Shown: positions 33,096 through 45,945, counted from the stretch's first letter. The stretch: DNA of 64,000 nt from Cryptomeria japonica (GCF_030272615.1 NC_081414.1:340052502-340116501), one strand, 5' to 3'. Program-made: numbers and translations. Notes: generated from the sequence alone by a model not told the origin.

Positions 33096-34770
33096 CATTT
33101 CTTGGAGCTCCACCCCCTACTACACCTCTAGCTCTTGTGTCTACACGATATAACATTCTTGAGCACTTAAGAAAGACCCCTGCATAGATCTCTATTTTAT
33201 ATTTGTTGAAAGCTTCACCTACTCATCAAGAGATTCTTAATCATTCATTGCAAGAAACCCATGTGCCTAGCAATATAGATCCTATGCAATTTCAAGATTT
33301 AGTAGCACATTTATCTGCCACATACCATCTTAGCTTCACCCAATCTGATGTCATGGTTCCTAATCCCAATCATATACATAGCTTATATCAAGGCCATTGT
33401 CAAGAAATACAAAGTAAAGTGAATTCTGACCGATATTGGTTATGCCCTAAATGTTTCTATATTGAAATTTGTCACACAAGTAGGGTATATTGTCTTGGAT
33501 TTGCATAACAATGTATCACTATCAAAAAATATGATAATGCAGAGAGAAGCTCAGTGGGGATGATCAATCTTCCAATTTAGGTGGGCCCAGTACAAAATGA
33601 TACTCTTTGCCATGTCATTGATCTTGATCTTCCATTTAACATCCTTCTTGGTCACTCTTGGATTCATGTCATGCAGGCCATGTCATCCACTTATCACCAA
33701 TGTCTCAAATTTCCATACCAAGGTTGTGAAATTACTATTCATGGTGACAATCAACCATTTGAGTATTTTGGTGCTCTTGAGGCATCTTCTCATATTCCCA
33801 TCATTGCCTAGGTATCAATATTGGAATCCCTCAAGTTACTCCATCATTCTTATATGTTGACCTTGATTCCATAATTACCATTGCTAAAGAAAAAACTTCC
33901 ATTTCATCTTCCTTTTCCCAACTCAAGATCAACGATGTCAATTGTGGTGAATATGCTTTACAAGGAAACCCTACAGTAGGTGCATTACCTCTAGATCCTC
34001 ATACCCATGGGAAACCTACTAAAGAGAAGAAGAAGAAGAAGAAGAAGAAGAAGAAGAAGAAGAAGAAAGAACCTGTGGTTAGAATGTGTGGTTCTACTAC
34101 TTTCCAGTCTCATGGTGAAATTAATCAAGAGGTCATAGAAGGATATATCAATCAATGGTTTTTTAGGGATGTTGATGTAGACAATGATACCCACCTTAAT
34201 CACTATAAAGAGAAATACCCAGTAGTGCACAAATTGGCTACCAAGAAATGGGATTACCAAGCTAGAGGTTTAGGACAAGAAGATCATGGAATCAAAAGAC
34301 ATGTTAACCCAGTTCCAAATGTTCGTCATCAAGGGCTTGGTTTTGGACATTCTTCTCATGAAGCCTCAACTTTGACAGGCACTTCTGGAAATAATGAAAA
34401 GGTTTCAGTTGATATCAAAGACATACTTGAGTAGGTTTTCAAACAAGTGTATGATGATATGAATAGATCCTCATCCTTTGGAACATCTACCCTCTTTGAC
34501 ACATCTATTCTCTTGATTGACCTTCCCCTTCGCCACCCTGAACTCATTGATGGCATGATCTTGTAATTATTGAGAGAGACTGAGTGTGCACCATATTATC
34601 ATCCATCTTTGAATACATTGTACAAGTTGGATTCTCAAGGATACTTTAGGGAAGAGGGGATCCTTAACTGCAAAAGTGAAATAATTGAAAAATAAATTGT
34701 CTACAGGTGAAAAACTTTCTAAGGCACCTATAGATCCTAAAAAAGTAAAAACAAAGGGTGTATCTTCTGG
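33096..34770 (+). pseudogene. G2 protease region and linker
   Basis: It is poorly preserved. The block FNILLGHSWIHVMQAMSSTYHQCLKFPYQG at 33,581-33,811 matches LGYPWLSSMKAIASPIHKCLKFP of the F polyprotein, which places the protease C-terminal half here. The active-site Asp motif is not legible. A Lys-rich tract from an AAG repeat (34,025-34,068) and a GLGQEDHGIKRHV-type segment (34,255-34,345), typical of the spacer before reverse transcriptase in this group, follow. There are several stops and shifts. Confidence 0.65.
34025..34068. repeat. (AAG)n microsatellite
   Basis: About 14 uninterrupted AAG units lie within the G2 linker. On the plus strand they encode poly-Lys in the running phase. 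Confidence 0.9.
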
Positions 34771-36389
34771 TGAAACTTCTTAGAGGTGCTAGAAGACGAG
34801 GATTCCCCTCTTCCTCTCATTAACATACAGGTTCCTGATAAATCCCTAATTCTCATTGATGAAACAAGAGAAGTTAGTTTGGGAATTGCAGAAAATCCCC
34901 GAATTTCTTATGTGGTAGCATCTTTGTCTAATGAAAAGTTTTAAGTTTTTCTTCAAATCCTTCAAAAGTGGCCTATCAAATTTGCATGGTCTTATGCACA
35001 TATGCCTGAGATTGATCCTGAGCTTGTTGTACATCACCTAACTATTGATCCAAATGTAAAACTTGTTAAGCAAAAGCTTCAAAGGATGCATCCTCAAATT
35101 GCATTACTAGTCAAAGTAGAATTAGAAAGTTGTTAGAGGTCAAATTTATCTGACCAATTGATTATTTGGAATGGATTTCTAACATGGTACCTATTTCCAA
35201 ACCTAATGGAGCTATCCAATTTTGTACATATTTCAAAGATCTCAACAAAGCATGTTCTAAAGATGATTTTCTACTTCATAACATTTATATCCTAGTTGAT
35301 TTAACAATGAGACATGCAATGCTTTCTCTTATGGATGATTTTTTAGGTTACAACAAGATAAAAATTGTTTAGAATGATCAGCAGAAAACAATATTTACCA
35401 CTCCCTAGGGAACTTTTTGTTATCAGGTTATTCCCTTTGGTCTCAATAATGCAGGCACCACATACTAGCATGCTATAACAGTAATATTCCATGATCTCAT
35501 GCATAAGATATTGGAAGATTGTGTAGATGACATCCTAGGAAAATAAAAAACCACGACAGAACATCCAGCTATCCTTGAACAAATTTTTGAATCTCTAGTT
35601 AACTACAAGTTGCACCTCAATCCTAAAAAGTGTGTATTTGGAGTTACTCAAGTAAACTCCTAGGTTTCATAGTTTCCAGGCATGGTATAGAAGTTGATCC
35701 TAAGAAAGTCAAGGCAATCCTAGAAATGCCTCCTCCTAAAACATTGAAGAATGTGTGTAGTCTCCAAGGAAAGATACATTTTGTCAGATGCTTTATTGCT
35801 CAACTTGGAGATAAATGTCAACCATTCACACATCTTCTTAAAAAATGTGTGGAGTTTAAATGAGATACTCAATGCCAGAAAGAATTTGATAAAATGAAAG
35901 AATATTTGACTCATTATCCAGTATTAAGGCCACCAATTCCAGGATGACCATTCCTTTTGTATATCTCAGTTACTCTAGTTATAGTGGGAGCACTCCTCAC
36001 CCAACATGATGATCAAGGGAAAGAAAATGCTATCTACTACATCAGCTAAACCCTAGTAGGATACGAGCTCAATTACTCACCTATGGAAAAGGCATGTCTA
36101 TCCATTGTCTTTTGTTCGCAAAAGCTCTGACACTACATGCTAAGTCATATCGTTAAGCTCATATGTAAGATTGGTCCTTTAAAGTGCATGTTATCAAAGA
36201 CAACCCTTACTAGTCATATGGTTGAATGGGTCATGTTGCTCAGTGAATTTGATATTCAATATGTAGACAAAAAGGTCATTAGAGGACAGCTATTTGCAGA
36301 TCAACTAGCATAAATACCCATGACAGATACTCATCCATTAGTTGTAGAATTTCTAGATGAATATTTTTGCACAATCATAACACGAATTC
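34771..36389 (+). pseudogene. pol: G2 reverse transcriptase and first RNase H
   Basis: The approach FAWSYAHMPEIDPELVVHHL is at about 34,980-35,040. Then come VPISKPNGAIQFCTYFKDLNKAC, the altered LSLMDDFLGYNKIKI, VIPFGLNNAGTTY and the catalytic box CVDDILG (YVDD with Cys for Tyr, about 35,521-35,541). The RNase H part, AIYYIS.TLVGYELNYSPMEKAC, is at 36,028-36,100, close to the G1 copy. Numerous stops and at least two frameshifts make it inactive. The order continues into the second RNase H at 36,390, where element B is inserted. Confidence 0.9.
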
Positions 36390-36452
36390 CGTGGAAACTT
36401 TATTTTGATGGTTCATATACATAGAATGGATCGTGAGTAGGGTTCTTATTAT
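36390..36452 (+). pseudogene. G2 second RNase H, 5' fragment
   Basis: LYFDGSYT.NGS.VGFLL matches the start of the archaeal-type RNase H of G1. It is cut after the first strand by element B; the rest begins at 44,437. Confidence 0.88.
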
Positions 36453-37638
36453 TAGGCCCAATATGGAAAGCTAATGTACTAAGAGGGGAGGGGTGAATCA
36501 GTACTTCAAATCTTTTCTTCAACAATAACTTTATTGTTAAGCATAAATTGAAAACTGTTGTAACATAATATAATGCTAAAACAAATAAATAACAATCATA
36601 CATGATTCATTCCATAATACATATATTTTGGTTACGCAGAAACTCTTTGTTAGAGAGAAAAACTATGATGGGGATGGCACCCACAACTTCACTACTACAA
36701 TAATAAAGGTTGCTTGGTTAGAGCTACATGTTTAGCTATTTCTAATAGCTTACCCTATTAGGAGTATCAAGATCTTTAGATCTACCTTGCTAAAGGATTT
36801 TACAACACATATTCTAAATGTTGTACCTGGTTAAAGGCTTTACAATTTATAGACTTTGTTAGAGTATTTTACCCTGTTAAAGGTTTCTCTTACAACACAA
36901 AATATTACAATCAAAATCTTTACAAAATATTTGCAACTTCACATCTGAAATGTTATAGCAGATTCTATGTGCTCAAAATGAAATTACCTTGCTTATAGCA
37001 TACCTCAGTAATTGATATATCAACTTGGTAAACCCTCCTGTTTACTCTGTTACTTAATTGTTCTCTAAAATCCATCTCAGTGACCTCTATGTATCTCTGT
37101 CAATCGTAACAGTCATAACACTTAGTGCTTTCCCATGATTTTTCTTTTCACATATGTCTTCCTTCACACACATATATTTGATCCTTAATTCATGCTATAT
37201 AAATAGATATATTGTAATGGTGATCTTGTTCATGCTTTGATCTTACAAACATGATTCATTAAATGAATAACCATACAAAATTATTTAATTGGATAGATGT
37301 CCTCAAAATCATATAAAATCTATAAGTGCAATTTCCAATGTGTTAATGGTTTCTTGTTCCTCGATCTTTGTAACATGTTTCCCATATGTGTCTAGGTTCA
37401 ATGAATCTGGTAACACGTTTCACTCGGTATGTATTAACTCGGTATACCATCTTTGTTGCTTGATACTCATAGAACGTTACTCGGTAGATAGCTCGGTGTA
37501 TACTAAACTTTGTGACTTGTAACTTCTGTAACCGACTACTCTGTGCTTACCGACTGAATATTTCGGTAGTAAAAACTGACTAGAGTATATAGAATAACTT
37601 TGGACATAAAACTAATGACAACTTAGTAAATAGTAACA
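36453..37638 (-). repeat. Element B 3' LTR (1,186 bp)
   Basis: It pairs with 43,251-44,436 at the same length. On the plus strand it starts TAGGCCCAATATGG and ends AGTAACA. It contains a diverged form of the GAGAAAAACTA.G.TGGGGATGG block shared with the other LTRs. Confidence 0.92.
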
Positions 37639-37640
37639 AT

Positions 37641-37954
37641 TTCCCCTTTTGACATTAGTTTTGAAATGTTTGACAAAACTTCTTTCAAAGTCATAACTCA
37701 AAAAATCTATATACTTACAAAATTTGACTAAACTAACAGTATATACAATTGTCAATAAAATAGTATACTCAGATATACTCCCCTTATAAATATACTGTAC
37801 ATAACTCTGATTATGCCAATATTCTGTATTCACTACTCGGTGATCACTTCTCCCCCTGTCAAAGTTATCTGTATACTTGAATATGTTGATCTGCTCGATA
37901 TAATCCTCTTGTATACACTATACTCCCCCTTTTTGACAAACATCAAAACTAGTT
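37641..37954 (-). other. Element B polypurine tract and 3' non-coding region
   Basis: The minus strand reads AAAAGGGGAA directly before the LTR start, with a second purine run (GACAGGGGGAGAAG) about 200 bases upstream near 37,848-37,861. There is no coding sequence in this 310-base stretch. Confidence 0.7.
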
Positions 37955-40900
37955 ACCATTCGGTGGAGGCAACTGGTCAAAAATGGATTTATACTTTGTT
38001 CTTGCATCGGTAAGAGCGGCAGAGAGTGCATCCTTGACACTATCTATGAGTGAATTCTAAGCTATAATATCAGCTAACAGTGAAATCAGACCATCTAAAG
38101 TGCTTCCCTCTTATTGAGTGGATAAATAGGTAGCCTTGTTGATCTATTCTTGGACGGAGGACAAGTGTGGAATGAATAAGGTTTGAAGAGTCATGGTGTC
38201 CATCCTTATTTTGTGCTCTTCATTCCTAAGTTCCAATTGTTGAGCCATGAGCATTTGTAACTTGGTATAGAAATTCTGAATAGAATTTGGCTTAGTGGTC
38301 AATTTATTGGAGAGATTAGTGATTTCTTTCTCAATCACTTCTATTTTATTCTTGATATCTTTAATGAATAAAGAAAATGTACAGAGTTTCTAAAATAAAT
38401 AAAGAATGTGCTTGAGTTGAGGGGACAACTCAGCAATAAATTTGACAAGTTTTACTTTACCGATAGCAATGGCTTTCTATACCTCTTCAATCATTTTTGT
38501 AGTGAGCTCTTTGTCCTTCGATTTGCTCAGGTATTCAAATGTGTCTACTCCAGATGTCTCGATCTTATTGAGGAGTTCATCCAGTTGAATATGGATGGCT
38601 CCATCTTTTGTCACTGTAGCTTCAGGTAGCATTTATGTTAAGAGTGCTTTGACCTTCTGAAGTACTCTATTTTTCTTTTGTATAGCCATTTGTTTCTCTT
38701 GTTCTGCTTTGGCTTTGCATAGTTCACCAAATTCAATAAGTGCTTACCCTTCTAATTTGGATATGTCTACATTCGGCAACACAATTGGTTTTGACAAATC
38801 TAACTTGAAACTATGCTTTTTCATTTCTTTTCTTTAGAGGAGGAGGCTTTCACCGGTTGAACTAATACGATGGCTTGGGAGGCTTGTTCACCCTCGGTAG
38901 GTTGCTCGGTAGAGGCAACACTTTTATCAATTTCTTTAGCCTCAGATGTAGCCTTTGGTGAATCCTTGCTCAAGGTCTCAGTTGTAACATTGTCAGTACT
39001 TGAAGGGGCTTGAGAAGTTTGTTTCCTGGTGGCCTGAGAAGTAGCTTCTCCTTCTGTAGACTGGTGACCCTCTTTTCCTTGTTCAGTATCCTGAGGTGTC
39101 TCAGTTGAAACATGTTGACTTATCAGAGGATAGGACTTGACTTGTTCCAAAACTGACTCACTTGATACCAGTTTGGCATAAGCATTCCCTTCTATCATTT
39201 CCTATTCCTGTACCTCGGTATCCATGACATCCTCATCAGGTTGTATAGTTCCAGAGGGATCTTGCTCAGTGATATCCACTATTTCAACTTCACCTTTCTC
39301 ATCAGTACTCCTGATTTGAAAGATTTCTTGTCATTGTTCTTTTGTCTCCTTCTCTACATCAAGATAGAGGCCATTCATCAATTTCAGGGCTCTTTGCTTG
39401 ACTAGGAAGTTAGTCTGGTAGTTTTTTAGATTATCACTTACTTCATCTACCGACATGTCTGGAAAGAGATGTACCAGACTTCTTTCTCTTATTTGTTTTT
39501 CCAAGTCCATGGCATATTTCCACCTGTCATCAATATGTAAATACAATTCTTTTGGAAGAGAATTAGTTACTTCCAATGGGACCAATCAAAATTTTAGAAG
39601 AGTGCAGATTACAGCTTCTTCTATTTGTCTCTTTTCTGCATCAGATCTGGAGTCATATTTTACATATCTAAATGCTCCAAATCCACCATATTGTTTTAGA
39701 CTTTTACAAAAATTATCAACACTATGTACATCTTTCTTTTTACTCTTAACAATTTGAAATTTACTTACTTCTTCAGATTCAGTGTCACTGGACTCTTTAT
39801 TCAAAATAAGTCTTCGAGTAGATTTCTTATAAGTTTTTGTTACCTTTGGAACTGCAACATTTTTTTGTCTCTTGCTCAATGACACTGCAGATGATCTAGT
39901 GTTTGGACGCTTTACTAAAGGAGTCGGTGATACCTGTGATGTATCCTATTTCTTCCTTTTCAAAATTTTCCCTTTTGGCAACTTGGTGCTCAATGTGATA
40001 GTTGCTTCTTGGGCTTCAGATTCCTCCTTGGTGATGACTTGAATGCTCTTGACGAGAGTGGAGGAAGAGCCTTCTCCAAATTTCTCTGTTAATGCTTTAA
40101 TCATTTTTGTTGCTTTCCTTGTAGCCTTTGGTACTACAACGCTCATTTTGACTTTTTCTTTAACTTCTTCATATGTACCATATCTGATCTCAGTAGCATG
40201 CCTTGGCAATGCAAGAAAGGCATCTATCTGTTGTTGTGTAATGTCAAAATCAATCTCATAACCCATAGGTGGCAAAGATTGAGTTCTCGGTTCTACCACA
40301 TTGACATAGCAGTAGTCAGTGTCCACTTCAAAACATATACTATCCTTGTATTTCTCCACTAACTGGGGTGGTATCCTGTGCCTGTTATGCATCTTTTCTT
40401 GAAACTTGCTAAAATAATCATCCATAATCTCATTGAAGTTATCACCTAGTTGTTTGATGAAGTCATTGATTTGATGGGTGATTGGTCAGTGTAGCTCCTA
40501 AACTACATTACTGACTAATGGAAAGAATTTCTCAAAATAGAAAAACATGCATACCAAAAGTGATCCAAACTTTAGTATGTTTGTCGAGTTGTTCTTCTTC
40601 GGCTTCCTTATGATGTTGAGATTTTCAAATAGATTTTCAACAACACTTCGCATAGATCAATCTTCATACCTTTCTTCATAATTTTATAGGCTAAATCAAT
40701 AGCAGCACAGGGTACATTGTTTTCCCTTTCCGATTGAAAGAAACAATAACCTATGACTCTAATTGTAAACTTCAGCTCTGCATCTGTGACATTGTTCAGT
40801 TTCAGACCTCTACAATTAGATTCAACTCTAGTTAAAGTGATCAATTCCTTCTGTGAAATCATTTTCTAAGCTTGGGCATGATCAAAAATAGGGTAACTGG

Positions 40901-41306
40901 TGATCAAGTGGATGATTTCCTCCGTGATCTTGAATGGTTGCTCCTCTAACCACATAAAGTCATCATAAACTCTGCACAAAACAAATTTAACCCATTGAGG
41001 TTTGAAGACTTGCGGGTAGGTTAGGGCTTCGGTCAATCCCTTGACTTTAATATGTTCAAACTTGCTATCTAGTTTTCCATCAATACAGAATTCATCATAT
41101 GTGTCCTTGATCTCTGTGTGACCTAGTTCCTCAAAATGACACTTAGTGAAGAATCTGACATCCTCGACTAATAAAACCCTATCCGGAATGAGTGAAAATG
41201 CAGTTTCATCATCTGGTTTAGATGCTACTTTGGGAGGTAGTGAGTATTTCAGTGAGTGCTTCTCAATATTCTCAAAAACAATGGGTTTCTGAATCTTAGG
41301 AGCCAT
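37955..41306 (-). pseudogene. Element B ORF2 (unknown conserved protein)
   Basis: It starts at the ATG at 41,304-41,306 (MAPKIQKPIVFENIEKHSLKY). Conserved blocks: VRFFTKCHFEELG (residues 50-65), FVLCRVYDDFMWLEEQPFKITEEIIHLITSYP (about 108-140), VIGYCFFQSERENNVPCAAI (near 40,730), DDYFSKFQEKMHNRHRIP (40,425) then VEKYKDSICFEV, VVEPR and MGYEIDFD. These line up with ILSRVHG/GITKEA, KM..R.RL and MGYEVD of A, C and D. One frameshift lies between 40,608 and 40,425. A long phase then runs to 38,821 with a few stops, ending in Ser/Thr/Glu-rich sequence. A helical tail decays after 38,820. The function is unknown. Confidence 0.78.
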
Positions 41307-41832
41307 TTCAAACTTTGGATAATCACTAACAAAAGAGCCTTAGGGTTTGAAAACTTTTAGCCAATAGACGCTTTCCACTTAGTAAATATAAAACAGATAT
41401 TCACAATTGATATGATCGGTTAACTTGCTTGACAATGCATTGTGATTGATATAAATACCTTGAATTTCTCTTCGGAAGAGATTTGATCGCCTTTGAATCA
41501 CTTCGCTCTGCTTTCTGAAAACTTGGTAAGTGTAAAATGACCACGCAAAAAGCTTTAAGTACACATTTTACCTTATCGAGCTCTGTGCAATTAGGTCAGA
41601 AAACATTAAATGCACTCAGTTCCACTAAACTGATTTACCTTCCTTTTTATGCTTTTACCGAGTAGCCAGACTTCCTGCATTTACTGACTTGACTAGTGCT
41701 CCAAAAGAATTGATAAAATTTCAAACTTGCTAATGCATCTTAGCTATGTAGATTTTGAATTAAGTACATTATAAAATAGCAACTGTTAAGATTTAACCTT
41801 GAGAGAATGCAGTCCCTTCATACCTTTACCAA
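41307..41832 (-). other. Non-coding leader between ORF1 and ORF2 of element B
   Basis: No significant frame. It contains the 9-mer AAGGTATTT (minus; plus 41,453-41,461) found in all four elements just before ORF2, preceded by GAGCGAAGTGATTC, which recalls the leaders of C and D. No strong TATA box is visible here. Confidence 0.5.
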
Positions 41833-43185
41833 TTAATTTGGAATAGATGCACCTAACTCGGTAGGTAAGGTGCTTTGTTCATTTGACACAATTTCCTTCT
41901 TTTTCCAAATCATCTATAATTTTCTTTTTATTTCTTCAATATCTCCTCTAGGTTGATCTCTGCAATCTCTAGCCAAGTGTCCAACTTTGTGACAATGAAA
42001 ACATGCCATACCAGGATTTCTCCATGATCTTCGGTTGTTCACTCCAAACCTTATAAAGCAGTTGGCAATTATATGTCCATATCTTCCACATCATTCACAC
42101 CATAGCCTTGTATTATAATCTCATGGTACTGCAGTATACTATCGGTTAAGATTTGTGTGAGTTTGATAGCCTCTAGTATTTGCTTGGTGTGCAGACCACA
42201 TATAGTTCTTCTCCTTAAACCAACACTTCTCGGTACTGTGTCCATATCTATTGCAGTTTTTACAAAACCCTTTGAATTTTGCCTTTTGATAATTGCTACC
42301 AGACTTTGTCCTACATTGGTTAGATGTGTGACCATATTTATTGCAATTGTAACAATAACCATTGGACCTAGTGACATTCGGTTGCTTACCTTTTCTGATT
42401 TGGCACATGTTGGTAGTATGTCCTTGTTTTCCATAGTAGTTACAAATAGGCTTCTTTCCTTTGATGTTCTTCTTGTTTCCAGCTTGCCTTGATGATTCTC
42501 CTCTCTTGGTAGTGTGGATTCCCTTCTTGGTAGAGTCTTTTCCTTTGTAGCCGAGTCCTACAACTTTGTTGGGTCTTTTTGTATTCAATTGCTCATCCAA
42601 CATCTTTGATGCTTCATAACTCTTCTTCAATGTTTCTTTAGATTTCTTCTATGTTTCAAGTTCATTGGTCAACCTTGATACTTCAAGTTTTAATGCTTGA
42701 TTCTCATCATCTTTCAAATTTGCTTCATGATGTGCATAACCCAATTGATCTGACAGATTTTGTTGAATTCTAGTCAACCTTGTGATTTCAACATTCTTTT
42801 CAAATACTAATGCTTCAAGCTGTTGTTTTTCTCTTTCTAGATCTCTTAATTTATCCTCAATTGTCCTCAACACATCAAGATTTTCAGTCATTTGTGTGTT
42901 GAAATATTCATTTTCTCTTTTCATTGCTTTTAGTTGATCAGACAGTGCTTTGTTCTTTTCTTTCAATGCTCCAATCATTTCTTCAATCTCTTCAGATATA
43001 CTATTCTTAGATGATGTCTCAATTTGTTCCACTAGCTCTTAAGAGTCCTACAAATCATGAAACAATCTTCTTCTAACTTTCAGAGATTTTTGCATTTGTT
43101 TCTGCATGTTAGCAATCACTTGATTAGCATGATCCAATTCATTTTGAAGATTCACAATTCTCTGAGATTGTTTGTAGCCTTCCAT
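41833..43185 (-). pseudogene. Element B ORF1 (coiled coil and five zinc knuckles)
   Basis: One frame of 451 codons from the ATG at 43,183-43,185 (MEGYKQSQRIVNL), broken by stops at 43,048, 42,649, 42,139 and a few more, all in phase. Residues to about 180 are Glu/Lys/Leu/Gln-rich with heptad spacing, a strong coiled coil. Knuckles follow: CNYYGKQGHTTNMC (first Cys pair damaged), CYNCNKYGHTSNQC, CKNCNRYGHSTEKC, a fourth with a stop (CGRYGHIIANC) and CFHCHKVGHLARDC. It is a nucleic-acid-binding protein, probably binding element RNA. Confidence 0.85.
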
Positions 43186-43233
43186 AGATAAGATATTTCT
43201 GTTTAGGCAGTTAAACCCTTTTTCAAGATTCAA

Positions 43234-43245
43234 GCTCTGATACCA
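43234..43245 (-). other. Primer binding site of element B
   Basis: The minus strand reads TGGTATCAGAGC, initiator-Met type. It lies five bases inside the assigned LTR end, further than the usual one or two, which may mean the true LTR end is slightly inside. Confidence 0.9.
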
Positions 43246-43250
43246 ATTTT

Positions 43251-44436
43251 TAGGCCCAATATGGAAAGCTAATGTACTGAGAGGGGAGGGGTGAATCAGT
43301 ACTTCAAATCTTTTCTTCAACAATAACTTTACTGTTAAGCATAAACCAAAAACTGTTGTAACATAATATAATTCTAAAACAAATAAATAACAATCATACA
43401 TGATTCACTCCATAACACATATATTTTGGTTACACAGAAACTCCTTGTTAGAGAGAAAAACTACGGTGGGGATGGCACCCACAACTTCACTACCACAATA
43501 ATAAAGGTTGCTCGGTTAGAGATACATGTTTAGCTATTTCTAATAGCTTACCCTGTTAGGAGTATCAAGATCTTTAGATCTACCTTGCTAAAGGATTTTA
43601 CAACACATATTCTAAATGTTGTACCTGGTTAAAGGCTTTACAATTTATAGACTTTGTTAGAGTATTTTACCCTGTTAAAGGTTTCTCTTACAACACAAAA
43701 TATTACAATCACAATCTTTACAAAATATCTGCAACTTCACATCTGAAATGTTATAGCAGATTCTATGTGCTCAAAATGAAATTACCTTGCTTATAGCATA
43801 CCTCGGTAATTGATATATCAACTCGGTAAACCCTCTTGTTTACTCTGTTCCTTAATTGTTCTCTTAAATCCTTCTCGGTGACCTCTGTGTATCTCTGTCA
43901 ATCATAACAGTCATAACACTCAGTGATTTCCCATGATTTTTCTTTTCACATATGTCTTCCTTCACACACATATATTTGATCCTTAATTCATGCTGTATAA
44001 ATAGATATATTGTAATGGTGATCTTGTTCATGCTTCGATCTTACAAACATGATTCATTAAATGAATAACCATACAAAATTATTTCATTAGATAGATGTCC
44101 TCAAAATCATATAAAATCTATAAGTGCAATTTCCAATGTGTTAACAGTTTCTTGTTCCTCGATCTTTGTAACATGTTTCCCATATGTGTCTAGGTTCAAT
44201 GAATCTGGTAACACGTTTCACTCGATGTGTATTAACTCGGTATACCATCTTTGCTGCTCAATAGTCATAGAACGTTACTCAGTAGATAGCTCGATGTATA
44301 CTAAACTTTGTGACTTGTAACTTCTGTAACCGACTGCTCTGTGCTTACCAACTGAATATTTCGGTAGTAAAAATCGACTAGAGTATATAGAATGACTTTG
44401 GACATAAAACTAATGACAACTTAGTAAATAGTAACA
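43251..44436 (-). repeat. Element B 5' LTR (1,186 bp)
   Basis: It pairs with 36,453-37,638; nearly all differences are transitions. In the sense direction it starts TGTTACTATT. A minus-strand TATA box is not obvious; AT-rich words near 43,995-44,010 are candidates. Confidence 0.92.
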
Positions 44437-44800
44437 ATTGTTTATAATGCCACAAGGGGATCTTATTCCTAAATCTTTCAAGTTGTCTTTCCCTTCCACT
44501 AATAACATTACTGAGTACGAAGGTCTTATCATTGGTCTCAAAATGACTATAAAATGGAATATTGTAGATATCCTTGCTTATGGGGATTCATAATTAGTTG
44601 TCAAATATGTGAATGATGGGTACCAAACTAAGGAAGCTAAGTTGTTACCATATAAAATAATGATTGATGATCTCAAGAAGAACTTTCAAAACATTAGCTT
44701 TGACCAAATCCCTAGAGCACAGAATAAGGCAGTTGATGCAATGGCTACTATTGGTTCATTAATTGTAATAGAGTCAAAAATTCTAAAATATAAGTTTTTG
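44437..44800 (+). pseudogene. G2 second RNase H, 3' fragment
   Basis: It resumes the domain after element B: IMPQGDLIPKSFKLSFPSTNNITEYEGLIIGLKMTIKWNI, YGDS then VVKYVNDGYQ. Removing B and one target copy restores the phase with the fragment at 36,390-36,452, and the joined sequence aligns with the G1 domain. The frame from 44,609 continues as a tether (AQNKAVDAMATI) to the integrase. Confidence 0.88.
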
Positions 44801-45945
44801 GTCGAACAACTTCTCCAGCCAGCTTTTGAGACATCGCATACAGATATGGTGTACAACAATGTTGATCCCAATCACCCTAGTACCATGATATTTATGTTTA
44901 TCTTAAAGATAACACCCTTCCACCTAACATATCCTAAAATGATCACCGTAACCTCATTTAGTGATGTGCTCAGTTTATAATTATAGGAGATAATATATAT
45001 TGTCAGGGATATCATGGCATCCTTGCTAGATGTTTAGATTGAAATTAATCTAATCTTGAGATGAAAGAAGTGCACGCTGGAACTTATGGTGCTCATATGA
45101 GTGGTTATGTTCTTGCCAAACAACTTTTGAGAGTGCAATATTATTGGCTTATAATGAAGCATGATTGTTGTGAGTTGGTTAAGAAATTCTTACCTCGTCA
45201 ATAGCATAGTGACTTAATTCATGTTCCAACATAAGATTTGCAACCTATCACAACACCATGGCCTTTTTCTACATGGGACCTTGATTTAGTTGGTAAAATT
45301 CATCCTCCTTCAGATGGACATAAGTTTATCATTGCAGCTACTGATTATTTTACCAAGAAGGTTGAAGCTATTCCCCTCACTCTCACTACTAGTATTCAAG
45401 TGTCCAAATTTATCCCATACCACATCCTTTGTTGCTATGGAGCTCCCTCTACCATCATTACTGATAACGAAACCTGATTTAAAATCGAATATGTGTGATC
45501 TTTCTTCCACATTTCATAGCCAACACTTTTGGTCCACCCCATATTATCCACAAGGTAATGGTCAAGTTGAGGCAACCAACAAAACTTTTTTACATATCCT
45601 CAATAAGGTTGTTAATGAAACTGGTCAAAATTGGTACCTCTATTTAAATCCCACCCTTTGGGGATATCGTACTAGTATCTAAACTCCTATTGGATCCACT
45701 CCATACTCCCTTGCCTATGGTGTAGAAGAAGTCTTGCCAATTTAGGTCAAGTTACCATCCTTGCACATATCCCTGAAGGAATTTATGTATGATGAAGATT
45801 ATAGGGTGGCAAGGCTAGTTCAACTAGATCTTCTTGATGAACAATTTCAAAAAGCATATGATCACTTACAAGTATATCAAACTAGACTTAAGAAACAATA
45901 TAAAAATAAAGTTCATCTTGTGAATTCGGGGTTGGTGATCTAGTG
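44801..45945 (+). pseudogene. G2 integrase
   Basis: After a broken linker, the zinc-binding part AGTYGAHMSGYVLAKQLL is near 45,075-45,130. The core has Asp in TWDLDLVGKIHPP, Asp in TIITDNE and, after a frameshift near 45,475, Glu in GNGQVEATNK. A C-terminal part (LDEQFQKAYDHLQVYQTRLKKQYKNKV) runs to about 45,940. It closely follows G1, so the two copies are the same family. Confidence 0.9.

Larger units (their letters stand above)
36453..44436 (-). mobile_element. Element B: non-autonomous LTR retrotransposon with two ORFs
   Basis: Equal LTRs of 1,186 bp flank about 5.6 kb. Flanks are ATTAT (36,448-36,452) and ATTGT (44,437-44,441), a target duplication with one transition. The sense strand is minus: LTR TGTTACT...GGGCCTA, primer site, ORF1 (coiled coil plus five zinc knuckles), leader, ORF2 (about 1,117 codons), polypurine tract AAAAGGGGAA. 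No pol is present. LTRs differ by about 5% over the first 200 bases. It is related to A, C and D through both proteins, but its LTRs are a separate family. The LTR ends in TA where CA is usual. Confidence 0.9.

Noticed and set aside
37861-43185. ORF2 as an envelope gene
   Set aside because: It lies where some copia elements have an env-like frame, but I see no signal peptide or terminal membrane segment in any of the four copies, and the protein is hydrophilic throughout.
41833-43185. ORF1 as an ordinary gag with capsid
   Set aside because: Zinc knuckles are present but none of the capsid words seen in F, G2, H or I appear before them; the N-terminal half is coiled coil.
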